Positions 32,021-41,193 of a stretch of DNA of 64,000 nt are shown here, piece by piece. The stretch is from NCBI GenBank assembly GCA_947626315.1, contig CANQRQ010000001.1, positions 62,001 to 126,000 of the forward strand. Reading direction: 5' to 3'. The DNA comes from an uncultured Oscillospiraceae bacterium (GTDB lineage Bacteria; Bacillota; Clostridia; Oscillospirales; Oscillospiraceae). Within the stretch, counting starts at the first letter, position 1, and every line of letters begins with the position of its first letter. The position numbers were made by a program, and so were the translations under genes. The notes beneath the pieces were generated by a model. It searched no databases. It had not been told where the DNA came from and saw nothing but the letters and a program-made list of their open reading frames with translations.

Positions 32021-32074
32021 ACCTGCATCAGGGTTTGCCCCTATCCCGCGCGAAAATGAGAAACAGGAGGAAAC

Positions 32075-33067
32075 ATGTTGAAACGCAAGAGAATCATTGC
32101 TCTGGCCCTGTGCCTGGTCATGGCACTGGCTCTGGCCGCCTGCGGCGGCTCCGGCACGTCTGACGGTACCTTCCACCTGCGTCTGTCCCACGGCCTGGCA
32201 GAAGATCATGCGGTCCACATCGCCATGACCGCCTGGGCGGAAGAGGTTGAAAAGAGGTCCAACGGAAGCATCACCATCCAGATTTTCCCCAACGCAACTC
32301 TGGGCAGCGAGGTGGACAACATCACCCAGATCCGGGCCGGCGCTCTGGATATCGCCAAGGTTTCCGCCTCCACCCTGGGCAACTTCCAGCCGGAGTGGAA
32401 CGTGGTCTCCGTCCCCTATGTCTTTAACGACAAGGAACACTTCTATAAAGTGATGGACGGGGAGATCGGCCAGGAGCTCTATGACCTGACCGAGGACGTG
32501 GGCTTCATCGGCCTGACCTGGCTGGAATCCGGCGCCCGCTCCTTCTACACCGCTGACACCCCCATCCGCACCCCGGCCGACCTGAAGGGCCTGAAGATCC
32601 GCACCATGGACTCCCAGATGGCCATTGACATGATGAACGCCTTTGGCGGCTCCGCCATGGTCATGGGCTACAGCGAGATCTACACCGGCATGCAGCAGGG
32701 CGTCATCGACGGTGCGGAGAACAACATCACCGCCATGCGCGACCACAAGGATGTGACCGGCTACTACTGCTTTGACGAGCACACCCGCATCCCCGACATC
32801 CTGGTGATCTCCACGGAGGTCTGGAACGCCATGACGGACGAGCAGCGTCAGATCATGACCGAGACGGCCAAAGAGATGACTGAGACCTACAAGACCTCCT
32901 GGGCCGAATTTGAGGACGAGGTCCGCGCCGGCGCAGACAACGTGGAGTTTGTCGAAGACGTGGACACCGCCGCTTTCCAGGAGGCCTGCCAGAGCATCTA
33001 CGAGAACCTGAAGGCCAGCGACCCCGCGGTATACGCTTTCGTAGAGAAGATCCAGGCCGCCGCCTGA
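32075..33067 (+). CDS. dctP: TRAP solute-binding lipoprotein (DctP), uronate operon
   Basis: The product is 330 aa with lipobox LAAC (Cys23) and almost no linker before the binding domain. The fold is shown by FHLRLSHGLAEDHAVH, IFPNATLGSEVDNITQIRAGALDI, GLTWLESGARSFYT, ADLKGLKIRTMDSQ and SEIYTGMQQGVIDGAENN. The Arg in GLKIRT is the usual carboxylate-binding residue. Placed ahead of GH31 and uronate-catabolic genes, it most likely binds a hexuronate or a uronate-containing oligosaccharide. It differs from the DctP at 4025-5140, so the two systems carry different solutes. Confidence 0.95.
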   Translation: MLKRKRIIALALCLVMALALAACGGSGTSDGTFHLRLSHGLAEDHAVHIAMTAWAEEVEKRSNGSITIQIFPNATLGSEVDNITQIRAGALDIAKVSASTLGNFQPEWNVVSVPYVFNDKEHFYKVMDGEIGQELYDLTEDVGFIGLTWLESGARSFYTADTPIRTPADLKGLKIRTMDSQMAIDMMNAFGGSAMVMGYSEIYTGMQQGVIDGAENNITAMRDHKDVTGYYCFDEHTRIPDILVISTEVWNAMTDEQRQIMTETAKEMTETYKTSWAEFEDEVRAGADNVEFVEDVDTAAFQEACQSIYENLKASDPAVYAFVEKIQAAA

Positions 33068-33147
33068 ACCCAGCCCCAACCATTCCACGAACAGGCGGCT
33101 GCGAAAACCGCAGCCAGCCATACCAAATAAGATAAGGAGTTGATCTT

Positions 33148-33627
33148 TTGAAGGCTATCGAGAAGATCCTGGACGCCGTTATGCGCTTTCTGATGGCGCT
33201 GGCTATGGGCGCTCTGGTGGTCGGCGGCACCTGGCAGATCGTCAGCCGCTGGATCCTGGGCAACCCCTCCACCTTCACCGATGAGTTTCTGCGCTATGTC
33301 CTGATCTGGGCCTCCCTGCTGGGCTCCGCCTATTGCTTCTATCGGGACGAGCATCTGTCCCTGACCCTGATCACGGACCGGGCCAAGGGCGTGTTTTCCG
33401 TGATCCTCAGCGTTTTCATCGAGGCTTGCACCCTGTTCTTTGTCTGCTATGTGTTTGTCTACGGCGGATGGAAGCTGGCGGCTGCCGCCATCAACATTTC
33501 CTCCGTCATTCACATTCCCTTTAGCTTCCTCTATTCGATCCTGCCCTTGGCCGGCATCTTTATCGTGCTGGCCCGCATCCTGAAATACGCGCAGCTGCTG
33601 GCTGCCCGGAAAGGAGGAAAAGCATAA
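33148..33627 (+). CDS. dctQ: TRAP transporter small permease (DctQ), uronate operon
   Basis: This 159-aa protein has four helices with the family's TFTDEFLRYVLIWASLLGSAYCFYRDEHLSL segment in the middle. It carries an alternative start codon: TTG at 33148 encodes the first residue behind AAGGAG. Its stop overlaps the dctM ATG (TAATG). With the flanking genes it completes a second TRAP importer in the window. Confidence 0.92.
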   Translation: MKAIEKILDAVMRFLMALAMGALVVGGTWQIVSRWILGNPSTFTDEFLRYVLIWASLLGSAYCFYRDEHLSLTLITDRAKGVFSVILSVFIEACTLFFVCYVFVYGGWKLAAAAINISSVIHIPFSFLYSILPLAGIFIVLARILKYAQLLAARKGGKA

Positions 33628-34946
33628 TGGTCGTACAGGCAACCTTAATGCTCTTTGGCTCCTTCTTCGTGATGCTTCTGGCCGGCGTGCCTATCTCCGC
33701 CGGTATCGGCATCGCCTCCGTGATCACCGCTCTCATGAGCGGGATCCCCGCGGATACCTTCGCCCTGGTCGCGGCCCAGCGCTGCTTCTCCGGGCTGGAT
33801 TCCTTCTCCCTGCTGGCCCTGCCCTTCTTCTCTCTGGGCGGCAACATCATGAACAAGGGCGGCATCGCCCGCCGTCTGGTGCGTCTGGCCCGGCTGCTGG
33901 TGGGTAAGATCCCCGGCTATCTGGCCGCCACCAACGTGCTGGCCAACATGTTCTTCGGCGCCGTGTCCGGCTCCTCTGTGGCGGCCGCCTCCGCTATGGG
34001 CTCCATCCTGAGCCCCCTGGAGAAGGACGAGGGCTATGACCCCAACTACTCCGCCGCCGTCAACATCTGCTCCGCTCCTACCGGCATTCTGATCCCGCCC
34101 TCCGGTCCGCTGATCCTCTTCTCCATCACCGCCGGCGGCGTCTCCGTGGCGGCCCTGTTCATGGGCGGCTACCTGACCGGTCTGGCGCTGGGCATCGCGG
34201 TGGCCGTCCTGGCCGTCATTCTGGCCAAAAAGCAGGGCTATAAGGCCGCTGCCGCGAAGGAGAGCGACCCCGCCTGGAAGATCTGGGTGGACGCCATCCC
34301 CTCCCTGCTGGCCGTCATCATCGTCATGGGCGGCATCCTGGGCGGCATCTTCACCGCCACCGAGGCCGGCGTCGTCATGGTCCTGTACTGCCTGGTGCTG
34401 TCCATCATCTACCGGGAGCTGGATCTGAAGACCCTGTACAATCTGCTGGCGGACACCATGAAGAGCTCCGCCACGATCCTCTTCCTGATCGCGGCCTCCT
34501 CCATCATGTCCTTCGTCATGAGCTATTCCGGCATCCCCGCCGCCATCAGCAACGCCCTGATGAGCGTCTCCAACAACCGCTATGTGCTGCTGTTCATCAT
34601 GAACGTGTTCCTGCTGGTCATGGGCATGTTCCTGGATCTGACCCCCGCCGTGCTGATCTTCACGCCGATCTTCCTGCCTATCGCCCGCAGCGTGGGCATG
34701 AGCGACGTACACTTCGGCCTGATGCTGATCATGAACCTGGGCATCGGCTCCGTGACCCCGCCTGTGGGCTCCTGCCTGTTTGTGGGCTGCGGCGTGGCCA
34801 ACGTGAAGATCGAGGGCGTGACCAAGTACATCGTACCCATCTTCGCGGCCATGGTGATCGCCCTGCTGCTGGTGACCTTTATCCCCGCCATCAGCCTGAT
34901 CGTCCCCTATATCTCCGGCCTGGTCCCCGGTTTCGGCTGGAACTGA
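33627..34946 (+). CDS. dctM: TRAP transporter large permease (DctM), uronate operon
   Basis: At 439 aa and about twelve helices this is a standard DctM. Marks are AGVPISAGIGIASV, FFGAVSGSSVAAASAMGSIL, SAPTGILIPPSGPLILFS and GIGSVTPPVGSCLFVGC. The sequence is only moderately like the DctM at 2147-3430, again pointing to separate substrates. It is followed by a strong palindrome (34975-34998) before the GH31 genes, which may trim transcription so that transporter mRNA exceeds hydrolase mRNA. Confidence 0.95.
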   Translation: MVVQATLMLFGSFFVMLLAGVPISAGIGIASVITALMSGIPADTFALVAAQRCFSGLDSFSLLALPFFSLGGNIMNKGGIARRLVRLARLLVGKIPGYLAATNVLANMFFGAVSGSSVAAASAMGSILSPLEKDEGYDPNYSAAVNICSAPTGILIPPSGPLILFSITAGGVSVAALFMGGYLTGLALGIAVAVLAVILAKKQGYKAAAAKESDPAWKIWVDAIPSLLAVIIVMGGILGGIFTATEAGVVMVLYCLVLSIIYRELDLKTLYNLLADTMKSSATILFLIAASSIMSFVMSYSGIPAAISNALMSVSNNRYVLLFIMNVFLLVMGMFLDLTPAVLIFTPIFLPIARSVGMSDVHFGLMLIMNLGIGSVTPPVGSCLFVGCGVANVKIEGVTKYIVPIFAAMVIALLLVTFIPAISLIVPYISGLVPGFGWN

Positions 34947-34974
34947 AAGAACCCTTTGCGGCGGCTCTAAGCCT

Positions 34975-34998
34975 CTGCCTGCGCCGCGGCGCAGGCAG
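34975..34998 (+). terminator. Hairpin/attenuator between TRAP and GH31 genes
   Basis: A perfect 24-bp palindrome (CTGCCTGCGCCG and its complement) is followed by a GGGGC/GCCCC hairpin and TTTTA. It looks like a partial terminator inside the operon. Confidence 0.6.
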
Positions 34999-35060
34999 GG
35001 CGGGGCCGCCCCTTTTATGCCTTTAATCCAACCCGTAAAACAAACTTCTGAGAGGTAAGT

Positions 35061-37553
35061 ATGGATATCTGCTCAAAGATCACCGGCATGGAACCGCTGA
35101 ACGGAGCCTTCCTTCTCCACACCAACTGCGCCGACATCAAGCTTGTCTTCGTCACCGAGGAGATCGTCCGCCTCCGGGTGTCCTTTGACCGGGAGCTGGC
35201 CGAGGAGTCCTACGTGCTCTCCGCCACCGCCTGGGAAGACCGTCTGGACGGCCTCTTCGAGGGGGAGCGCACCCGGCTGACGCCGGCAGCGCCCGCCCTG
35301 GCGGAGACGGAAAAGACCCTGATCTTTTCCACCGCCCAGCTCCGCCTGGAGCTGGACAAAGATCCCCTGTGCGTCCGCCTCTATGACAAAGAGGGCACCG
35401 AGCTCTACAGCAGCCTGGCCGAGAGCCCCTTTACCCTGGATTCCAACCGGCGCGTCACCGCCTACAGCCGCATGGAGGAGGACGACTGCTTCTACGGCTT
35501 CGGCGAGAAGACCGGCAACCTGAACAAAAACAAGGAGTTTCTCCGGGAGCGGGCCACCGACGCCATGGGCTACGACGCCACAAAAATGGACACGCTCTAT
35601 AAGCACATCCCCTTTTACATCCGCCTGAACCGGAAAACCCGCAAGGCCGTGGGCCTGTTCTACCACAACTTCTATGAGTCCGTGTTCAACATGGGCAGGG
35701 AGAAGAGCAACTACTGGCCCCGCTACACTTACTGGCAGGCCGACGGCGGCGACATCGACCTGTTCCTGCTGGGGGGCAATACTCTGGCTCGGATCGTGGA
35801 CAACTACACCCTGCTCACCGGCCGGCCGGCCCTGCTGCCCAAGCGGGCCCTGGGCTATCAGGGCTCCTCCATGTTCTATCCGGAGCTGGAGAAGGACAGC
35901 GACGATGCGGTGCTGGAATTTATCGACACTATCAAGGAGGAGGGCTTCCCCATTGACGGCTTCCACCTGTCCTCCGGCTACACCAGCTGCAACAACAAGC
36001 GCTGCGTCTTTGTGTGGAACAAAGAGCGCTTCAAGGACCCCCGTGCCTACTTCGCCGCCATGAACGAAAAGGGCGCCCAGAACGTGCCCAACGTAAAGCC
36101 GGGCGTTCTGCTGGTCCACCCCTGGTTTGACGAGTTTGTGTCCAAGGATGTGTTTGTCAGGGACTCCAAGGAGGATACCTACGGCGTCGGCAAATGGTGG
36201 GGCGGCGACGGGGCCTTCTGGGACTTCACCAAGCCCTCCGCCCGGCGGATCTGGAAGGACTACCTGATCGAGAACATCATCGACGTAGGCACCGACTCCG
36301 TCTGGAACGACAACTGCGAATACGACAGCCTGCTGGACAAGGACGTGCGTTGCGATTTTGACGGCAAGGGCGGCACCATCGGCCAGCTCAAGCCCATCAT
36401 GTGCACCCTCATGTGCAAAATGAGCAACGACGCGGTGAAGGAGCACAACCCGGACGCCCGGCCCTACTCCGTCTGCCGCAGCGGCAGCGCCGGCATCCAG
36501 AAATACGCCCAGACCTGGTGCGGCGACAACTACACCAGCTGGACCAGCCTCCAGTACAACATCCCCATCATCACCGGCATGGGCCTGTCCGGCCAGCCCA
36601 ACGAGGGCGCGGACATCGGCGGTTTTGCCGGCCCTGCGCCGGAGGAGGAACTCTTCGTCCGCTGGGTGCAGAACGGCGTCTTTCAGCCCCGCTTCTCCAT
36701 CCACTCCGCCAGCAACGACAACACCGTCACCGAGCCCTGGATGTACCGCGGCTCCGCCGGCTTGATCCGGGACGCCATCCTGCTGCGCTACCGGCTGACG
36801 CCCTATCTTTACTCCGCCGAGTACGAGGCCCATCAGACCGGCGCGCCTATTATGCGGGCTCTGGTCTACGAGTTCCAGAACGATGAAAAGGTCTACGACG
36901 AGAGCTTTGAATTCATGTTCGGCCGGGACCTGCTGGTGGCCAACGTGATCGAGAAGGGCGCCAAGACCCGGAAGGTCTATCTGCCCGCCGGCTGCAAATG
37001 GTACGACTGGAACGACAACTTCGCCTGCTACGAGGGCGGCCAGACCGTCGAGATCCCCGTGGACATGAGCAGCATCCCCCTGTTCATCCGGGAGGGGGCC
37101 ATCCTCCCCCTGGCGGACAACCAGCTCATGAGCATGGCCAACGACCATATGACCGCGCTGCACCTGATCCTGGCCCCCGGCGGTGAGCGGCGCTACACCC
37201 TCTATGACGACGACGGCGTGAGCAACGACTACGCCAAGGGCGTCTACCGCAAGACGGAGATCAGCATGTCCGGCGAGAGCGTGGTCAAGGTGGCCTTCAA
37301 GGCCGAGGGCAGCTATACCGACTTTGTAAAGACCGTCACCGTGGAGATGATCCGCAAAGACCGGAGCCCCTTCTGGGTGGCCCTGGGCGGGGAGAAGCTG
37401 GAGCACTTCCTGAACCGGCGCAAGTTCGAGGCGGCGGAGCGGGGCTGGTACTACAGCCAGACCAAAAAGGCGGTGCTGATCAAGTACCCCAACCCCGGGA
37501 AAGACCTGACGCTCACGGTGTCCTTTGAGGACTTTGATCTGATCGGCATGTAA
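35061..37553 (+). CDS. Glycoside hydrolase family 31 enzyme, first of a tandem pair
   Basis: The 830-aa product has an N-terminal beta domain and a (beta/alpha)8 GH31 barrel. The nucleophile region is VWNDNCEYD (Asp417) and the acid/base region is WCGDNYTSW (Asp489), with FAGPAPEEELFVRWVQNGVFQPRFSIHS following. C-terminal beta domains end at DLIGM. GH31 enzymes act on alpha-glycosides (glucose, xylose, sulfoquinovose). There is no signal peptide, so it works inside the cell on imported material. Its position directly upstream of three uronate genes suggests an alpha-linked uronide as substrate, which is not an established GH31 activity as far as I know. Confidence 0.93.
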   Translation: MDICSKITGMEPLNGAFLLHTNCADIKLVFVTEEIVRLRVSFDRELAEESYVLSATAWEDRLDGLFEGERTRLTPAAPALAETEKTLIFSTAQLRLELDKDPLCVRLYDKEGTELYSSLAESPFTLDSNRRVTAYSRMEEDDCFYGFGEKTGNLNKNKEFLRERATDAMGYDATKMDTLYKHIPFYIRLNRKTRKAVGLFYHNFYESVFNMGREKSNYWPRYTYWQADGGDIDLFLLGGNTLARIVDNYTLLTGRPALLPKRALGYQGSSMFYPELEKDSDDAVLEFIDTIKEEGFPIDGFHLSSGYTSCNNKRCVFVWNKERFKDPRAYFAAMNEKGAQNVPNVKPGVLLVHPWFDEFVSKDVFVRDSKEDTYGVGKWWGGDGAFWDFTKPSARRIWKDYLIENIIDVGTDSVWNDNCEYDSLLDKDVRCDFDGKGGTIGQLKPIMCTLMCKMSNDAVKEHNPDARPYSVCRSGSAGIQKYAQTWCGDNYTSWTSLQYNIPIITGMGLSGQPNEGADIGGFAGPAPEEELFVRWVQNGVFQPRFSIHSASNDNTVTEPWMYRGSAGLIRDAILLRYRLTPYLYSAEYEAHQTGAPIMRALVYEFQNDEKVYDESFEFMFGRDLLVANVIEKGAKTRKVYLPAGCKWYDWNDNFACYEGGQTVEIPVDMSSIPLFIREGAILPLADNQLMSMANDHMTALHLILAPGGERRYTLYDDDGVSNDYAKGVYRKTEISMSGESVVKVAFKAEGSYTDFVKTVTVEMIRKDRSPFWVALGGEKLEHFLNRRKFEAAERGWYYSQTKKAVLIKYPNPGKDLTLTVSFEDFDLIGM

Positions 37554-37565
37554 GAGGGAGGCGCT

Positions 37566-40076
37566 ATGCTTTTAAGACGTTTCGAGTCCCTGGAAAAGAC
37601 GGAGAACGGCTGGCTGCTCCACGGCGACTGCGCGGACGCGCTGCTGGTCTTTCTCAGCGACGATGTGATCCGCATCCGCGTCTCCTTTGACCGGCGCTTC
37701 CCGGAGGCGTCCTACGCCCTGGCGACCACCGCCTGGCCCGACCGGCTGGACGGCCTCTTCGCGGAGGAGCGGCGGCGGGTCCCGGCCCTGGACATCCCCT
37801 GCCGGGAGACAGAGAAGAGCCTGAGCTTTGAGACCGGCAGCCTGCGCCTGGTGCTGAAAAAGGCCCCCTTCGCCTTCTCCCTCTTCGATTTGGCGGGGAA
37901 CTGCTTGTACCGGGACCTGCCGGAGCGGGCCTTTGAGAAGGACCAGCTGGGCCGCCTCAGCCACTACTCCTGCATGGACCGGGAGAAGGACCACTTCTAC
38001 GGCTTCGGCGAGAAGACCGGCCACCTGGACAAGAAGCTCCGGCGGCTGCGCATGTCCCCCAAGGACGCCATCGGCCACGATCCGGAGACCGGGGACCCTA
38101 TGTACAAGCATATCCCCTTCTACCTCCGGGTGAACGAGGACAGGCTGCACAGCCTGGGCCTGTTCTACCACAACTCCTATGACTGCGTGTTCGACCTGGG
38201 CCAGGAGATCAGCGGCTACTGGGAGCGCTACTGCTATTACCAGACCGACGGGGGCGACATCGACCTGTTCCTCATCAACGGGCCCAGGCCTGCCCAGGTG
38301 GTGGAGCGCTACACCTGGCTCACCGGCCGGACCATCCTGCCCACCAAGCAGTCCCTGGGCTACTGCGCCTCTACCATGTACTACGCGGAGCTGGAGAAGG
38401 ACTGCGACCAGGAGATCTACAAGGTCATCGACAAGCACCTGAAAGAGCAGATCTGGATCGACAATTTCTGGCTGGCCTCCGGCTACTCCTCCGGCGAGGA
38501 GGACAATCTGCGCTACACCTTCAACTGGAACCATAAGCGCTTCCCGGACCCGGAGGGCTTCTTTGAGAAGATGAACGCCCTGGGCATCAACGTGATCTGC
38601 AACCTGAAGCCCGGCGTTCTGAAGCGGCACCCTTACGCCCGCTACTACGAGGAGCGGGACGCCTTCATCAAGAACCCTGGCGGCCAGGGCGATTACTACG
38701 GCCGCTGGTGGGGCGGCGAGGGCCGCTTTATCGACTTTACCGGCCCGGCGGGCCGGGAGGCCTGGAAGGCCCTGCTGGAGGAGAATATCCTCCGCAAGGG
38801 CGCCAAAACCGTCTGGAACGACAACTGCGAGATGGACGGCGTGGAGGACCGGGACGCCCGGTGCTCCTTTGAGGGCGCCGGGGGCGACATGGCCCGGCTG
38901 AAGATCATCCACTCCAATATGATGGCCTATACCGCCATCCAGGCGCTGCGGGACGTGTACCCCAACGAGCGGCCCTACGTGATCAACCGGGCCGGCTTTG
39001 CGGGCATCCAGCGCTACGCCCAGGTCTGGGGCGGGGACAATCTCACCGGCTGGAAGACCCTCAAGTTCAACATCGCCACCATCCTGGGCATGGGCCTGTC
39101 CGGCTGCGCCAACATGGGCTGCGACATCGGCGGCTTTACCGGCCCCGCCCCGGAGGGAGAGCTGCTGCTGCGCTGGATCCAAAACGGCATTTTCCAGCCC
39201 CGCTTCACCCTCAACTCCGCCAACACGGACAACACTGTGACCCAGCCCTGGATGTACGAGGAGAACCTGCCCCACATCCGCCGGGCCTTCGCCCTGCGCT
39301 ACCGGCTGCTGCCCACCCTGTACTCCCTGCTGTACGAGGCCAGCGTCAGCGGTCTGCCCGCCCTGCGGCCGTTGTTCCTGGAGTTTCCGGAGGACCCGGC
39401 CTGCTACACCGACGAGCATCTGAGCTTTCTGTTCGGGCCCGGCCTGCTGGTGGCCAACGTGGTGGAGCCGGGGGCCAAGACCCGGGAGCTCTACCTGCCC
39501 GCCGGGACCACGTGGTACGACCTGAACGACCACATGCGCGCATACGCCGGCGGCCAGGTGATCTCTGTGCCTGTGGACCTGGGGACCATCCCCCTGTTCC
39601 TGCGGGGCAGCGCCGTTCTGCTCGGCAGCGAGGACGTAAAGCGCATCCGGTTCGACACCCTGCGCACCCTGGACCTGACCGTGGCCGCGGAGAAGGACTG
39701 CTCCTTCCTGTTCTATGACGACGACGGCCACACCGAGGACTACAAACGGGGCGTCAGCGCCCGAACGCTGATCACCGTCCAGGCCGGGGACCGGACAGTG
39801 ATCTCCTTCCACAAGGAGGGGAGCTGGGCCGGCACGGTGGAGCGGCTGACCCTGACCCTGGTCAGCAAAGCCAAGGGCGCCTTCTGGGTGACCGTGGACG
39901 GACGGCAGATCCCCCGCTATCTGGTGCGGGACAACTGGGAGGAGGCCGAAGAGGGCTGGTACTATGAGCTGTCCGACCGGACCATCCGGGTCAAATGCCC
40001 GAAACCGGCCAAGGACGATTTCAGCATCGTGATCTCCACGGAGAAATTCGACCTGATCGGCATGAACGAGGAATAA
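37566..40076 (+). CDS. Glycoside hydrolase family 31 enzyme, second of a tandem pair
   Basis: The 836-aa protein is a paralogue of its neighbour with the same layout: ERDHFYGFGEKTGHLDKK-like entry (with K variations), nucleophile VWNDNCEMD (Asp419), acid/base WGGDNLTGW (Asp491) and GFTGPAPEGELLLRWIQNGIFQPRFTLNS. It also ends FDLIGM. It is cytoplasmic, lying 12 bp behind the first GH31, so they are co-translated. The two differ through the substrate-facing loops (for example WCGDNYTSWTSL versus WGGDNLTGWKTL), suggesting two related linkages or leaving groups rather than simple duplication. Confidence 0.93.
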   Translation: MLLRRFESLEKTENGWLLHGDCADALLVFLSDDVIRIRVSFDRRFPEASYALATTAWPDRLDGLFAEERRRVPALDIPCRETEKSLSFETGSLRLVLKKAPFAFSLFDLAGNCLYRDLPERAFEKDQLGRLSHYSCMDREKDHFYGFGEKTGHLDKKLRRLRMSPKDAIGHDPETGDPMYKHIPFYLRVNEDRLHSLGLFYHNSYDCVFDLGQEISGYWERYCYYQTDGGDIDLFLINGPRPAQVVERYTWLTGRTILPTKQSLGYCASTMYYAELEKDCDQEIYKVIDKHLKEQIWIDNFWLASGYSSGEEDNLRYTFNWNHKRFPDPEGFFEKMNALGINVICNLKPGVLKRHPYARYYEERDAFIKNPGGQGDYYGRWWGGEGRFIDFTGPAGREAWKALLEENILRKGAKTVWNDNCEMDGVEDRDARCSFEGAGGDMARLKIIHSNMMAYTAIQALRDVYPNERPYVINRAGFAGIQRYAQVWGGDNLTGWKTLKFNIATILGMGLSGCANMGCDIGGFTGPAPEGELLLRWIQNGIFQPRFTLNSANTDNTVTQPWMYEENLPHIRRAFALRYRLLPTLYSLLYEASVSGLPALRPLFLEFPEDPACYTDEHLSFLFGPGLLVANVVEPGAKTRELYLPAGTTWYDLNDHMRAYAGGQVISVPVDLGTIPLFLRGSAVLLGSEDVKRIRFDTLRTLDLTVAAEKDCSFLFYDDDGHTEDYKRGVSARTLITVQAGDRTVISFHKEGSWAGTVERLTLTLVSKAKGAFWVTVDGRQIPRYLVRDNWEEAEEGWYYELSDRTIRVKCPKPAKDDFSIVISTEKFDLIGMNEE

Positions 40077-40104
40077 ATTTTATTACTTTGAGGGAGGTAC
40101 TGTC

Positions 40105-41193
40105 ATGCCTATGCAAATGGGCTTTCGCTGGTACGGCGAAGGGAACGACGGAATCAGCCTGGAGGATATCCGGCAGATCCCCGGCGTGAGCACCATCGTC
40201 TGGGCGCTGCACAATAAGCTGCCCGGCGAGGTCTGGGAGCCGGAGGAGATCGCCCCGGTGGTGGAGGATATCCGCGCCCACGGCTTCAACGCCGATGTGG
40301 TGGAGTCCGTCAACGTCCACGACGATATTAAGATCGGCCTGCCCAGCCGGGACAGGTACATCGACAACTATATCCAGACCATACGGAACCTGGCCCCCTT
40401 CGGCGTGAAGGTCATCTGCTACAACTTTATGCCCATCTTTGACTGGACCCGCAGCGACCTGTTCCACCCGGTAGGGGACGGCTCCACCGCCCTGTATTAT
40501 CAGAAGGACATGATCCAGGACGACCCCAAGGAGATGGCCGCCTATGTGATGAGCTTCACGGAGAAGTACCACATGACCTTCCCCGGCTGGGAGCCGGAGC
40601 GCATGGCCAAGCTGGACGAGCTCTTTGAGAAGTACAAGGACGTGACCAAGGAGAAGCTCTGGGCCAACTTTAAGTATTTCCTGGAGCGGCTCATGCCCGT
40701 CTGCCGCGAGTGCGATATCAAAATGGCCGTCCACATGGACGATCCCCCCTGGGACATCTTCGGCCTGCCCCGCCTGCTGGTGGACAGTGAGAGCATCGAC
40801 CGTTTTCTGGCCATGGTGGATGACCCCTATAACTGCCTGACCCTCTGCTCCGGCAGCCTGAACGCCAACCCTGAAAACAACGTGGCCGCCATCGTCCGCC
40901 GGCACTGTGACCGGATCGCCTTTGCCCACATCCGCAACGTCAAGCACTTCCCCAACGGCGACTTCTCCGAGGCCTCCCACCGGGACTGCGACGGGGACAC
41001 CGGCATCCTCGACATCCTCCGGGCCTATCACGACTGCGGCTACGAGGGCTATATCCGGCCGGACCACGGCCGGCACCTGTGGGGCGAGGGCCCCGGCAGC
41101 TGCCGCCCAGGCTACGGCCTGTATGACCGGGCCCTGGGCATCATGTATATGCTGGGCGCCTGGGATCTGATGGACAAGGAGGCAAAAGCATGA
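40105..41193 (+). CDS. uxuA: D-mannonate dehydratase
   Basis: At 362 aa this is UxuA, which dehydrates D-mannonate to 2-keto-3-deoxy-D-gluconate with a divalent metal. Recognisable blocks are FRWYGEGNDGISLEDIRQIPG, TIVWALHNKLPGEVW, CYNFMPIFDWTRSDL, KMAVHMDDPPWDIFGLPRL, and the metal-ligand region RIAFAHIRNVKHF with YIRPDHGRHLWGE near the end. ATG at 40105 is preceded by GGGAGG. It overlaps uxuB by an ATGA. KDG kinase and KDPG aldolase, needed for the next steps, are not in the window. Confidence 0.97.
   Translation: MPMQMGFRWYGEGNDGISLEDIRQIPGVSTIVWALHNKLPGEVWEPEEIAPVVEDIRAHGFNADVVESVNVHDDIKIGLPSRDRYIDNYIQTIRNLAPFGVKVICYNFMPIFDWTRSDLFHPVGDGSTALYYQKDMIQDDPKEMAAYVMSFTEKYHMTFPGWEPERMAKLDELFEKYKDVTKEKLWANFKYFLERLMPVCRECDIKMAVHMDDPPWDIFGLPRLLVDSESIDRFLAMVDDPYNCLTLCSGSLNANPENNVAAIVRRHCDRIAFAHIRNVKHFPNGDFSEASHRDCDGDTGILDILRAYHDCGYEGYIRPDHGRHLWGEGPGSCRPGYGLYDRALGIMYMLGAWDLMDKEAKA

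Noticed and set aside
35073-37406. 777-aa minus-strand ORF opposite GH31
   Set aside because: Antisense shadow of the GH31 gene; no recognisable domain.
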